NCBI GenBank assembly: GCA_036389335.1
Contig: DASVQC010000008.1
Span: forward strand, 61,331 to 125,330
Direction: 5' to 3'
Length of the DNA stretch: 64,000 nucleotides
Origin: JAIVGV01 sp036389335
GTDB lineage: Bacteria > Acidobacteriota > Blastocatellia > Pyrinomonadales > Pyrinomonadaceae
The position numbers and the translations under genes are program-made. Of the stretch, positions 8,388 through 16,937 are shown piece after piece. The notes beneath the pieces were generated by a model, which worked only from the letters and a program-made list of their open reading frames with translations, had not been told where the DNA came from and searched no databases. How positions within the stretch are numbered: the stretch's first letter is position 1; the number at the start of each line of letters is the position of its first letter.

Positions 8388-9140
8388 TTGGCACACGATC
8401 TGAAGATCAGCGAAGTGGGCGATCAAGATAGCGGCGTCGCGCTCCACCCCGCGCTGCGCGGCGTGCGCGCCGTCCTGTTCGACGTGGGCGGGACGCTGAC
8501 GCACCCGGACTGGGAGCGGCTCTCGCGGCTCGCGGAGCGCGAGGCGTGCGGGCGGTTCGCGGCGACCGAACTCGAACGCGCCTTCAAAGAGGGGCTGCGC
8601 GAGGTGGACGCCTGCGTCGGGCGCGGCGTGGCCCCCACGGTCGACACGACGAGACGCCACTGGACTTTCCGCCGGATGTACGGCGGCCTCGGCGTCGGCG
8701 CGCAGGCGTGCGAACGCCTGTGCGCGCTGCTCGACGAGACGCACGACGAGCGTCACCTGTGGTGCGGCGTCGATCCGCAGGCGGCGCGCGTGCTCGCGGC
8801 GCTCAGGGGCGCGGGGCTGCGCACCGCCGCCGTCTCGAACACGGAGGACGGGCGGCTCGAAGAGTTGATCGCGCTCGTCGGCCTCGGCGGGCACTTCGAT
8901 TTTCTGATCGACTCGTTCGTCGTCGGCCAGCGCAAGCCGGGGGCGGCGATCTTCCGGCTCGCGCTCGCGCGGCTCGGCGTCGAGCCGGGCGAGGCCGCCT
9001 TCGTCGGCGACTCCTACGCGCACGACGCCCTCGCCGCGCTCGCCGTCGGGATGGGCGCGATCCTGCTCGACCCGCTCGAACTGCACCCGGAAGCCGTCTG
9101 CCCGCGCGTCCGAGCGCTGGCGGAGCTGGTCGGGGGTTGA
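8388..9140 (+). CDS. HAD-superfamily hydrolase with atypical motif I
   Basis: About 250 residues; a haloacid-dehalogenase fold with a helical cap. Motif I reads FDVGGTLTHPDW, so the nucleophile Asp is present but the usual second Asp two residues on is Gly. Motif II is AVSNTEDG, motif III Lys is in QRKPGAAIF, and motif IV is GDSYAHD. The start is uncertain: a TTG at 8388 gives the full frame and a GTG at 8415 is possible; both precede the fold. Its place between murQ and the symporter suggests a sugar-phosphate or nucleotide substrate. MupP, a MurNAc-6-P phosphatase of gammaproteobacteria, is also a HAD protein, but I cannot show orthology. Confidence 0.8.
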   Translation: MAHDLKISEVGDQDSGVALHPALRGVRAVLFDVGGTLTHPDWERLSRLAEREACGRFAATELERAFKEGLREVDACVGRGVAPTVDTTRRHWTFRRMYGGLGVGAQACERLCALLDETHDERHLWCGVDPQAARVLAALRGAGLRTAAVSNTEDGRLEELIALVGLGGHFDFLIDSFVVGQRKPGAAIFRLALARLGVEPGEAAFVGDSYAHDALAALAVGMGAILLDPLELHPEAVCPRVRALAELVGG

Positions 9141-9169
9141 CGGGTCGTGCCGCGCGCGCGCGGCTGTTG

Positions 9170-9262
9170 TATGATGTGGGCAAGAAGCTCCGCACCGGCG
9201 CTAAAGTCAAAGCCCCACGGCGATACTGGCTTTCCGCCCGAAGGGTTATGCTCTCCCATCTC
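9170..9262 (+). promoter_or_regulatory. Possible structured leader of the symporter gene
   Basis: A -10-like TATGAT lies at 9170-9175. Downstream, AAAGCC (9209-9214) can pair with GGCTTT (9228-9233), and further GC-rich complementarity surrounds it before the symporter ATG at 9318. The layout (promoter, folded region, gene) resembles a cis-acting leader, but I could not match it with confidence to a known riboswitch class. Confidence 0.3.
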
Positions 9263-9317
9263 TTCCGCCGCGCGTGCGTCCCGGCCCAGGGCGCGGCGGG
9301 AGGTTAAGCTGGAATAG

Positions 9318-10952
9318 ATGCGCGCACTCGATCTCGTCATCATCTTCGGCTACCTCGTCGGCATCACGCTCTTCGGCATCCTCTTCGCGGGCAAGCAGAA
9401 GACGACCGAGGACTACTTCGTCGGCGACCGCTCGGTGCCGTGGTGGGCCATCGCGGCCTCCATCGTCGCGACCGAGACCTCGACGATCACTTTCATCTCC
9501 GTGCCCGGCGTGGCCTTCGCGCGCGGCGGCAACTTCCAGTTCCTCCAGCTCGTCCTCGGCTACATGCTCGGGCGGATCGTCATCTCGATCCTCTTCATCC
9601 CGTCGTACTTCCGCGGCGACCTGCTGACCGTTTATGAACTGCTCGAACGCCGCTTCGGCCAGCGCATCAAGATGCTCGCCGCCGCCCTCTTCGTCGTCAT
9701 GCGCAACATCGCCGACGGCGTGCGCCTGCTCTTGACGGCCATCGTGCTCGCGGCGGTCTACACGGCGTTCCAGCCGCAGGCGAGCGCGACCTCGATCATC
9801 GTCTGGTCGATCATCCTGCTCGGCGTCGTGATGATCGTCTTCACCTACTTCGGCGGGATGGAGGCGGTGATCTGGGTCGAGGTCGTGCAGCTCGGCATCT
9901 ACCTCGCGGGCGCGCTCGCCGCCGCGCTCGTGCTCGCCGCCGGGATCAAGGGCGGCTTCTCGGGCGCGGTCGCGCTCGGCAAGGAGTTCGGCAAGTTCGA
10001 TCTCGTCGACCTCGGCTTCCGCCGGACCGACTTCACGGTCTCTTCGCCGACGGGCTTCTCCTCGCTCATGCCGTTCAGCGGCTGGGCGCACACCTTCTCG
10101 CTGCCCGTCGATCTGAAGAAGACCTACACGCTCTGGGCGGGGCTCATCGGCGGCTGCTTTCTGACGATGAGCACGCACGGCACGGATCAGTACCTCGTCC
10201 AGCGTTACCTCTGCACCGACAGGGCGAAGCGCGCGTCCGCCGCGCTCCTGACGAGCGGCGCGGTGGTCTTCGCGCAGTTCGTCGGCTTCCTCTTCATCGG
10301 CGTGCTGCTCTTCGCCTTCTACCAGCCGCACGCCGATCCGGCTTACCCGACGCTGACCGCGGGCGCGGCGACGCTCCCCCTGGAAGGCGCGTTCCGGTCG
10401 GTGCCGAGCGACAGCGTCTTCCCGCACTTCATCACGCGCCACATGCCTTCGGGCCTCTCGGGCCTCGTCGTCGCGGCGATCTTCGCCGCCGCGCTCTCGT
10501 CGTCCCTGAACTCCATCGCCGCGACCGCCGTCAACGATCTCTACAAGCCGTTCGCGCCCCGGCGCGGCGACCGGCATTACCTGCGCGTCTCGCACTGGCT
10601 GACGCTCGTGTGGGGCGTCGTGCAGATGCTCGTCGCCGTCTACTTCATGCGGAAGAACCGCGCCGCGCTCGATCAGGCGCTCTCCATCGCGTCGCTGGTG
10701 AACGGGCCGGTGCTCGGCGTCTTCCTCGTCGGCACGTTCCTGCGCCGCACGAGCGAGCCGCCCGCGCTCGTCGGCATGATCGCGAGCATCGTCGTCATGC
10801 TCTACGTCCGCTTCATGACGCCGCTCGCGTGGACGTGGTACGTGCTGCTCGGCAGCGCCGTCACGTTCCTCGTCGCCTTCGCCGCGACGCCCTTCTTCCG
10901 CAAAGCGTCGGCGGGCCGCCGCGACGAACTCGCGCCCGCCGCCGCGGACTGA
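9318..10952 (+). CDS. Sodium:solute symporter (SSS family)
   Basis: A 544-residue inner-membrane protein with about 13-14 hydrophobic segments, starting MRALDLVIIFGYLVGITLFG. Family signatures include the ATETSTITFISVPG segment in TM2, EAVIWVEVVQLGIY in the middle and GTDQYLVQRYLC in the loop after TM7-8. SSS proteins couple Na+ influx to uptake of sugars, sialic acid, amino acids or other small solutes. Lying between murQ and nagZ, it is the best candidate importer for MurNAc, GlcNAc or anhydro-disaccharide in this locus, which lacks a PTS gene. The substrate is an inference from context. Confidence 0.88.
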   Translation: MRALDLVIIFGYLVGITLFGILFAGKQKTTEDYFVGDRSVPWWAIAASIVATETSTITFISVPGVAFARGGNFQFLQLVLGYMLGRIVISILFIPSYFRGDLLTVYELLERRFGQRIKMLAAALFVVMRNIADGVRLLLTAIVLAAVYTAFQPQASATSIIVWSIILLGVVMIVFTYFGGMEAVIWVEVVQLGIYLAGALAAALVLAAGIKGGFSGAVALGKEFGKFDLVDLGFRRTDFTVSSPTGFSSLMPFSGWAHTFSLPVDLKKTYTLWAGLIGGCFLTMSTHGTDQYLVQRYLCTDRAKRASAALLTSGAVVFAQFVGFLFIGVLLFAFYQPHADPAYPTLTAGAATLPLEGAFRSVPSDSVFPHFITRHMPSGLSGLVVAAIFAAALSSSLNSIAATAVNDLYKPFAPRRGDRHYLRVSHWLTLVWGVVQMLVAVYFMRKNRAALDQALSIASLVNGPVLGVFLVGTFLRRTSEPPALVGMIASIVVMLYVRFMTPLAWTWYVLLGSAVTFLVAFAATPFFRKASAGRRDELAPAAAD

Positions 10953-11034
10953 GCAGAAAGGCCGGCGACATTAGTCGAAATTAGTCGAACCTAAAAGCCC
11001 TCGCGGGAATAGCCATCCGATCAATTTTCGAGAA

Positions 11035-12996
11035 ATGAAAAGACCTCGTTTGAATCAAACCGTCGGACGCGCGGCGCTGCTCGCCGCCCTCGCGCAACTC
11101 CTCGCGCCGCCCGTCGCGACGACACGCGCGCAACCGCCGCCGCCGCGGGCCCCGACCGCCGCCGCGCGCTGCGCCGAGACGGCGCGCGACGCGAAAGACA
11201 AGACCCGACCGCGCCCCTACTCGCGCACGCCGTCGCGCGAGGCCGCGCGCTGGGCCGACGACGAGCTGAAGCGCATGACGCTCGAAGAGAAGATCGGGCA
11301 GCTCATCTCGGTCGGCGTCAACGCGACCTACGAGGCGCAGGACAGCGCGGACTTCCAGTGGCTGCGCCGTCAGGTCGAGCAGAACAGGATCGGCGGCATC
11401 ATCCTCTTCCGCGGCCCCGTCTACGAGTCCGTCCATCTCGTCAACCGGATGCAGCAGCTCGCGCGCGTGCCGCTCATGGTCTCGGCTGATCTGGAGGCGG
11501 GCGCCGGGATGCGCTTCGACAGCACGGTCAACTTCCCGTGGAACATGGCGGTCGGCGCGACGGGCGATCCGCAGCTCGCGCGCCGCCAGGGCGAGGCGAC
11601 GGCGCGCGAGGCGCGCGCGCTCGGCATCCGGCACGTCTTCGCGCCCGTCGTCGACGTGAACAACAACGCGCGGAACCCGGTCATCAACGTGCGCTCCTAC
11701 GGCGAAGACCCGGCGGAGGTGGCGCGCATGGCGGCGGCCTTCATCGAGGGCGCGCAGTGCGGAGGCGTCATCGCGACCGCCAAACACTTCCCCGGCCACG
11801 GCGACACGGCGACCGACTCGCACCGCGGCCTCCCCGTCATCGACGTCCCGCGCGCGCGCCTCGACGCCGTCGAGCTCGTCCCGTTCCGCGCGGCCATCGC
11901 GGCGGGCGTCGGCTCCGTCATGTCGGCGCACATCGGGCTGCCGCAGATCGACGCGACCACGGTCAGCCCCCTCCCCCGCGCGGGCGCGGCACGCCCGTCC
12001 TACGCCGACAGCGAGGTGCTGACCGAGAACGCGACCCTGCCGGGCACGCTCTCGCCGAAAATTCTCGACGGCATACTCCGCCGCGACCTCGGCTTCGACG
12101 GCATCGTCTCGACCGACGCCCTCGACATGAGCGGCCTCACGATCTACTTCACGCCCGCCGAATCCGCCGTGCGCGCTCTGCTCGCGGGCGCGGACATCCT
12201 CCTGAAGCCGTCAGACCCGGACGCGACCGTGCGCGGCGTGCGCGAGGCGGTGCTGTCGGGCCGCCTGACCGAGCAGAGGATCGAAGAGTCGGCGCGGCGC
12301 ATCCTCGCGGCGAAGTTCGACCTCGGCCTCGTCGAGCAGCGCACCGCGCCCATCGACGACATCGACACCGTCGTCGGGACGGCGGAGACCGAGCAGCTCG
12401 CGCGCGAGATCGCGGAGCGCGCCGTCACGCTCGTGCGCGACGACTCGCACCTGCTGCCCGCGTCGGGCCTGAAGGCGGACGCGCGCGTCTTCGTCCTCGC
12501 GGTGACGAACGGCGAGGATCGGCTCTGGATCGCGCAGCCCTTCGTCTCGACGCTCGCGCGCTCGGGGCGCAAGGTGGAAGTCGCGGTGCTCGACGAGCGC
12601 TCGTCGGACAAGGAAGTGGACAGGGCTTTGGAGCGCGCGAAGGGCGCGGACTTGGTGGTCGCCGCGCTCTACGGCCGCGTGCGGACGGGGCAGTCGAACA
12701 GCGGCGCGCTGCCCGATCCGGGCAAGCACGCGCTCGACAAGCTGATCGACCGGAAGTCGCCGCTCGTCGGCATCAGCTTCGGCAACCCGTACCTGCTCGA
12801 AAGTTTCTCCGATCTGAAAACTTACGTGGTCGCCTACGGCGACATGCCGAGCCTCCAGCAGGCCGCGGCGCGCGCCCTCCTCGGGGAGATCGGCGTGACG
12901 GGCCGACTCCCGATCACGCTGCCGAAACTCTACGCGCGCGGCACGGGCATCCAGCTCAAGGCGCAGGCGCAGGCGCGCGCCGCCTCCGGCAAATAA
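11035..12996 (+). CDS. nagZ: Secreted beta-N-acetylglucosaminidase (GH3, NagZ-type)
   Basis: A 653-residue glycoside hydrolase family 3 enzyme that removes non-reducing GlcNAc from muropeptide or peptidoglycan fragments. A signal sequence precedes the catalytic domain (residues 1-36, ending in Ala-Arg-Ala), so it works outside the cytoplasm, unlike the cytosolic E. coli NagZ. The NagZ hallmark KHFPGHGDTATDSHRGLP carries the Asp261-x-His263 acid/base dyad, and the nucleophile is Asp361 in VSTDALDMSGL. A C-terminal alpha/beta domain (about 460-640) gives it the two-domain size of Bacillus subtilis NagZ. The next gene encodes AmiE-NamZ, the same functional trio as in B. subtilis. A short direct repeat (TTAGTCGAA twice, 10971-10990) precedes it. 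Confidence 0.93.
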   Translation: MKRPRLNQTVGRAALLAALAQLLAPPVATTRAQPPPPRAPTAAARCAETARDAKDKTRPRPYSRTPSREAARWADDELKRMTLEEKIGQLISVGVNATYEAQDSADFQWLRRQVEQNRIGGIILFRGPVYESVHLVNRMQQLARVPLMVSADLEAGAGMRFDSTVNFPWNMAVGATGDPQLARRQGEATAREARALGIRHVFAPVVDVNNNARNPVINVRSYGEDPAEVARMAAAFIEGAQCGGVIATAKHFPGHGDTATDSHRGLPVIDVPRARLDAVELVPFRAAIAAGVGSVMSAHIGLPQIDATTVSPLPRAGAARPSYADSEVLTENATLPGTLSPKILDGILRRDLGFDGIVSTDALDMSGLTIYFTPAESAVRALLAGADILLKPSDPDATVRGVREAVLSGRLTEQRIEESARRILAAKFDLGLVEQRTAPIDDIDTVVGTAETEQLAREIAERAVTLVRDDSHLLPASGLKADARVFVLAVTNGEDRLWIAQPFVSTLARSGRKVEVAVLDERSSDKEVDRALERAKGADLVVAALYGRVRTGQSNSGALPDPGKHALDKLIDRKSPLVGISFGNPYLLESFSDLKTYVVAYGDMPSLQQAAARALLGEIGVTGRLPITLPKLYARGTGIQLKAQAQARAASGK

Positions 12997-13032
12997 TCGC
13001 CCGATGAATAAAAGTCAGTGACAAAACCTAAG

Positions 13033-13112
13033 ACTCGCCACGGAGGGCGCGGAGGGGCGCGGAGAGAATAGAATCACCTCCTTCCCCCGTGCTCCTCCGC
13101 GTCCCCTGTGGT
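13033..13112. repeat. Intergenic hairpin, CACGGAGG/GCGCGGAG word type
   Basis: The left arm (13034-13066) reads CGCCACGGAGGGCGCGGAGG and onward. The right arm (13083-13112) is the imperfect complement with GCTCCTCCGCGTCCCCTGTGG. It lies between nagZ and the AmiE-NamZ gene and shares words with the elements at 18801, 31648, 42168, 50601 and 51364. Confidence 0.7.
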
Positions 13113-13146
13113 AGAAGTTTTGAAATGCACTCTAAATGATCGCCCG

Positions 13147-15678
13147 ATGAACGCGAGACCCCTTCACACCACCCGGACGCCGCCGCCGCGGGGCCGCCGG
13201 CGCGTGCGCCGCGCCGTCGCGAGCCTGCTCGCTCTCTTAGTCGCGCAGTCGTCGCTGTCGTTAGCGGCGGCGATGCTGCCGCGGGCCGCGCCCGCGTCGG
13301 TCGGGATGAGCGCGGCGCGGCTCGCGGAGCTGGACGCGGTCGTCGCGCGTTCGATTGCGGACAAGGAGATGCCGGGCGCGGTCGTGCTCGTCGGGCGCAA
13401 GGGGCGCGTCGTGTGGCGCAAGGCTTACGGCTCGCGCGCGTTGGAGCCCGCGCGCGAGGCGATGACGGCGGACACCGTCTTCGATCTCGCCAGCCTGACG
13501 AAGGTCGTCGCGACGGCGACGAGCGTCATGATCCTCGTCGAGCGCGGGGCCGTGCGCCTGAGCGATCCGCTGTCGCGCTTCATCCCCGAGTTCAAGGGCG
13601 AGGGCAGGGAGCGCGTCACCATCGAGCACCTGCTGACGCACCGCGCGGGGTTCGGCCCCGACTTCGATCTCGCAGAGCAGTGGGCGGGCTACGAAGAGGC
13701 CGTCAAGCGCCTGCCGGGTGAGCGCCTGCGCAACGCTCCCGGCTCGCGCTTCCTCTACAGCGACCTCGGCTACATCGCGCTCGGCGAGGTGGTGCGCCGC
13801 GCGTCGGGCCTGCCGCTCGACGAGTTCGCGCGCAAAAATATCTACGAGCCGCTGGGGATGCGCGACACCGGCTTCAAGCCGCGCGCCGCCCTGCGGGCGC
13901 GCACCGCGCCGACCGAGCGCAGGCGCGCGCAGGAGAGCTACCTCGGCGCACGCCCCGACGCGCTCGCGCCCGAGGAGGCCGAGCGCTGGCTGCGCGGGGA
14001 GGTTCACGACCCGACCGCGTTCCGCATGGGCGGCGTCGCGGGCCACGCCGGACTCTTCTCGACCGCCGACGATCTGGCGATCTACTGCCAGATGATGCTG
14101 AACGGAGGCGAGTACGGCGGCGCGCGCATACTGAGCCCGCTCGGCGTCGCCGCCATGACGCGACCGCGCGCCGTGGCGGACGACGGCTCGTCGCGCGGCC
14201 TGGGCTGGGACATCACGTCGAGCTTCTCGTCGAACCGCGGCGATCTCTTCGCGCCCGGCTCGTTCGGCCACACCGGGTTCACCGGCACGTCGCTCTGGAT
14301 CGATCCGGCGAGCGAGACGTTCGTCGTCTTCCTCTCGAACCGCGTCCACCCGGACGGCAAGGGCGACGTGAACGAGGTGCGGGGCCGCGTCGCGTCGGTC
14401 GTCGCCTCGTCGATCACGGGCGCGAGCGCCGACAGGGAGCGGGCGGAGTCGGCGCGCTTCGCCTCGGAAGTTCTGGCGAGCCTCGCGCGCGTGACTTCGG
14501 CCAACGCGGCGGCGAGCGCGTCGGCGAACGCGCCGCCGCCCGCCGACGCGGAGGTGCTGACGGGCATCGACGTGCTCGAGCGCGACGACTTCAAACAGCT
14601 CGCGGGCCTGCGCGTCGGCCTCGTCACCAACCACACGGGGCGCGACCGCCGCGGGCGGCAGACCATCGACGTGCTGCGCGAGGCGCGGAACGTGAAGCTC
14701 GTCGCGCTCTTCGCGCCCGAGCACGGCATCCGCGGCGCGGCTGACGAAAACGTGTCCGACGCGAAGGACGAGAAGACGGGCCTGCCGATCTACTCGCTCT
14801 ACGGCGAGTCGCGCCGCCCGAAGCCCGAACAGTTGAAACACCTCGACGCCGTCGTCTACGACATACAGGACGTGGGCGTGCGCTTCTACACCTACATCTC
14901 CACGCTCGGCTACGTGATGGAGGAGGCGGCGAAGGCGCGCGTGCCGGTCTTCGTGCTCGACAGGCCGAACCCCGTCGGCGGCGCGGACGTGGAAGGCCCC
15001 GTCGCCGACGCGGACAAACTCTCCTTCACCGCCTACCACACGATCCCCGTCCGCCACGGCATGACGGTGGGGGAACTCGCGCGGCTCTATAACGAGGAGC
15101 GGCGGATCGGTTGCGATCTGCGCGTCGTGGAGATGGCCCGCTGGCGGCGCGCGATGTGGCTCGACGCGACGGGGCTCGTGTGGGTCAACCCCTCGCCGAA
15201 CATGAGGAGCCTCACCGAGGCGACGCTCTACCCCGGCGTCGGGCTGCTCGAGCTGACGAACCTCTCGGTCGGGCGCGGCACGAACACGCCGTTCGAGCTG
15301 GTCGGCGCGCCGTGGATCGACGGCCAGCGGCTCGCCGCGTACCTGAACGAGCGCCGCGTCGCGGGCCTGCGCTTCGTGCCCGTGCGCTTCACGCCCGACG
15401 CCTCGGTCTTCAAGGGCGAGGAGTGCGGCGGCGTGAACATCGTCGTCACCGACCGCGCGCAGTTACGCGCGGTGCAAGCCGGGATCGAGATCGCGGCGGC
15501 GCTGCGCAAGCTCTACCCGTCGGAGTGGAAGGTGGACAGCTACGTGCGGCTGCTCGCCAACGCCGCCGCGCTCGAACGGCTCAAGCGCGGCGACACGCCC
15601 GAAGAGATCGCCCGCTCCTGGCAGGCGCGCCTCGACGAGTTCAAACGTGCGCGCGCCCGCGCGTTGATCTATCGTTAG
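13147..15678 (+). CDS. AmiE-like serine hydrolase fused to NamZ exo-beta-N-acetylmuramidase (DUF1343/GH171)
   Basis: An 843-residue secreted two-domain enzyme. After a signal peptide (about 1-42), residues ~50-450 form a class C beta-lactamase-fold serine hydrolase with SLTK (Ser116, Lys119), Tyr204 in YSDLGY and HTG at 375-377. Residues ~470-843 are a complete DUF1343 domain with GLVTNHTGRDRRG, FAPEHGIRG, YDIQDVGVRFYTY and WVNPSPNMRS. B. subtilis carries these activities on separate adjacent genes: amiE (MurNAc-peptide amidase) and namZ (exo-muramidase). Here they are one chain, right after nagZ. The ATG at 13147 is preferred over an upstream start at 13108, which would add 13 residues before the basic signal sequence. 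Domain calls are firm; exact substrates are inferred. Confidence 0.9.
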   Translation: MNARPLHTTRTPPPRGRRRVRRAVASLLALLVAQSSLSLAAAMLPRAAPASVGMSAARLAELDAVVARSIADKEMPGAVVLVGRKGRVVWRKAYGSRALEPAREAMTADTVFDLASLTKVVATATSVMILVERGAVRLSDPLSRFIPEFKGEGRERVTIEHLLTHRAGFGPDFDLAEQWAGYEEAVKRLPGERLRNAPGSRFLYSDLGYIALGEVVRRASGLPLDEFARKNIYEPLGMRDTGFKPRAALRARTAPTERRRAQESYLGARPDALAPEEAERWLRGEVHDPTAFRMGGVAGHAGLFSTADDLAIYCQMMLNGGEYGGARILSPLGVAAMTRPRAVADDGSSRGLGWDITSSFSSNRGDLFAPGSFGHTGFTGTSLWIDPASETFVVFLSNRVHPDGKGDVNEVRGRVASVVASSITGASADRERAESARFASEVLASLARVTSANAAASASANAPPPADAEVLTGIDVLERDDFKQLAGLRVGLVTNHTGRDRRGRQTIDVLREARNVKLVALFAPEHGIRGAADENVSDAKDEKTGLPIYSLYGESRRPKPEQLKHLDAVVYDIQDVGVRFYTYISTLGYVMEEAAKARVPVFVLDRPNPVGGADVEGPVADADKLSFTAYHTIPVRHGMTVGELARLYNEERRIGCDLRVVEMARWRRAMWLDATGLVWVNPSPNMRSLTEATLYPGVGLLELTNLSVGRGTNTPFELVGAPWIDGQRLAAYLNERRVAGLRFVPVRFTPDASVFKGEECGGVNIVVTDRAQLRAVQAGIEIAAALRKLYPSEWKVDSYVRLLANAAALERLKRGDTPEEIARSWQARLDEFKRARARALIYR

Positions 15679-15701
15679 AGGGCCGACTCGAAGAAGAGGA
15701 C

Positions 15702-15802
15702 TCACGCAAAGGCGCAAAGACGCTAAGTTAAAGACTTGAGGTCAAAGATTCTTGTTGTGCTCTGCTTCGCGTCTTCCTTAGCGTCTTTGCGCCTTTGCGT
15801 GA
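15702..15802. repeat. Perfect 26-bp inverted repeat (CGCAAAGGCGCAAAGACGC type)
   Basis: The left arm 15702-15727 and right arm 15777-15802 are exact reverse complements over 26 bases, separated by 49 bases. The arms themselves contain GCAAAG repeated. It lies between the NamZ stop and the nuclease ATG (30 bp beyond the right arm). It could act as a bidirectional terminator or processing hairpin. Confidence 0.85.
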
Positions 15803-15832
15803 AAATTATCCATCCCCGTCTCGGGAGTAATT

Positions 15833-16720
15833 ATGAATAAAGCCGTCCGCGCCGCCGCCGCCGCCCTGTCGATCCTTCTGCTCGCGCCCGCGAGCGCGCT
15901 CGCGTGGGACGACACGGGCCACCTGCTCGTCTCGCAGATCGCTTACGAGCGCCTGACGCCCGCGGCGAAGACGAGGGTCGACGCGATGGCGAAGACCATC
16001 CGCTTCTGCGGCAAGACCTACGACGGCACGACCCTCGGCGTGTGGATGGACGACATCAAGTCCGACTCCTCGCACGACGACCTGCGCGTGTGGCACTACA
16101 CGGACATCCCCGTCTTCGACGGGGTGCCGCCCGACCCGAAGATGCAGCCCGGCAAGGAGAACGCCGTCGCGCGCATCGTGTGGGCGGCGGACGCGCTGCG
16201 CAAGGGTCTCGGCTCCGACAAGAAGGACGCGGAGCTGCTCGCCTACATCTTCCACCTCGTCGGCGACATCCACCAGCCCCTCCACGGCGCGACGCGCGTG
16301 ACGGCGGCGAACAAGGACGGCGACGCGGGCGGCAACGAGTTTAAGATCGCGGGGATGCCGGAGGTCGATAACCTGCACTACTACTGGGACTCGGCGGCGG
16401 GCTCGTTCCACTTCTGGTCGCCCTCGCGCCCGCTCGACGCGCGCGAGCGCCGCCGGCTCGACTCGTACGCCAAACAGATCGTCGCGGCGAACCCGGCGGA
16501 GTCGATGCCGGAGGCGAAGGAACTCGATCCGCAGAAGTGGGCCGCGGAGAGCAACGAGCTGGCGCGCACGGTCGTCTACGCGCTGCCCGAAAACTCCACG
16601 CCGACCGAAGCCTACGAGGCGAAGGCGCAGGCGACCGCGCGCAGGAGGATCGCCCTCGCCGGCTACCGCCTCGCGAACCTGCTCAACTCCATCTTCGCCG
16701 AAGCGAAGGCGGCGGACTAA
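15833..16720 (+). CDS. S1/P1-type zinc nuclease (secreted)
   Basis: A 295-residue phospholipase C/P1-nuclease-fold enzyme that degrades single-stranded DNA and RNA and can remove 3' phosphates, exported by a signal peptide. Cleavage after Ala24 would leave Trp25 as the new N-terminus, the first zinc ligand in this family (ALAWDDTGHLLVSQIA). Other zinc-cluster motifs are HLVGDIHQPLHGA, GDAGGNEF and NLHYYWDS. Length is typical. It follows the peptidoglycan-degrading genes in the same direction across a hairpin element, which fits a scavenging role for dead-cell polymers; that link is inferred. Confidence 0.93.
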   Translation: MNKAVRAAAAALSILLLAPASALAWDDTGHLLVSQIAYERLTPAAKTRVDAMAKTIRFCGKTYDGTTLGVWMDDIKSDSSHDDLRVWHYTDIPVFDGVPPDPKMQPGKENAVARIVWAADALRKGLGSDKKDAELLAYIFHLVGDIHQPLHGATRVTAANKDGDAGGNEFKIAGMPEVDNLHYYWDSAAGSFHFWSPSRPLDARERRRLDSYAKQIVAANPAESMPEAKELDPQKWAAESNELARTVVYALPENSTPTEAYEAKAQATARRRIALAGYRLANLLNSIFAEAKAAD

Positions 16721-16731
16721 GGCGCGATCAG

Positions 16732-16876
16732 ACACTCGCCGCGGAGGATGACTTAAATGATGAATGATGAAGGATAAGCTGGAAGCGACCTGCTCTTACT
16801 TCATCATTCATCATTCCGCATTCATCATTCCTCTCTGCGCCCCTCCGCGATAACCCCCCGCCTCTGCGGCGAATCT
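16732..16876. repeat. Nested intergenic hairpin, ATGATGA words inside CCGCGGAG words
   Basis: The inner arms ATGATGAATGATGAA (16757-16771) and TTCATCATTCATCAT (16800-16814) are exact complements. Outer arms are CTCGCCGCGGAGG (about 16734-16747) and CTCTGCGGCGAAT (about 16863-16875). It separates the convergent nuclease and pabBC genes, where it could stop transcription from both sides. Confidence 0.75.
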
Positions 16877-16937
16877 TCCTCCCGCCACATCCAAGATCGA
16901 ACCGCGTCGCTGGCCGCCGCGCGCGTTCGCGTCACGC

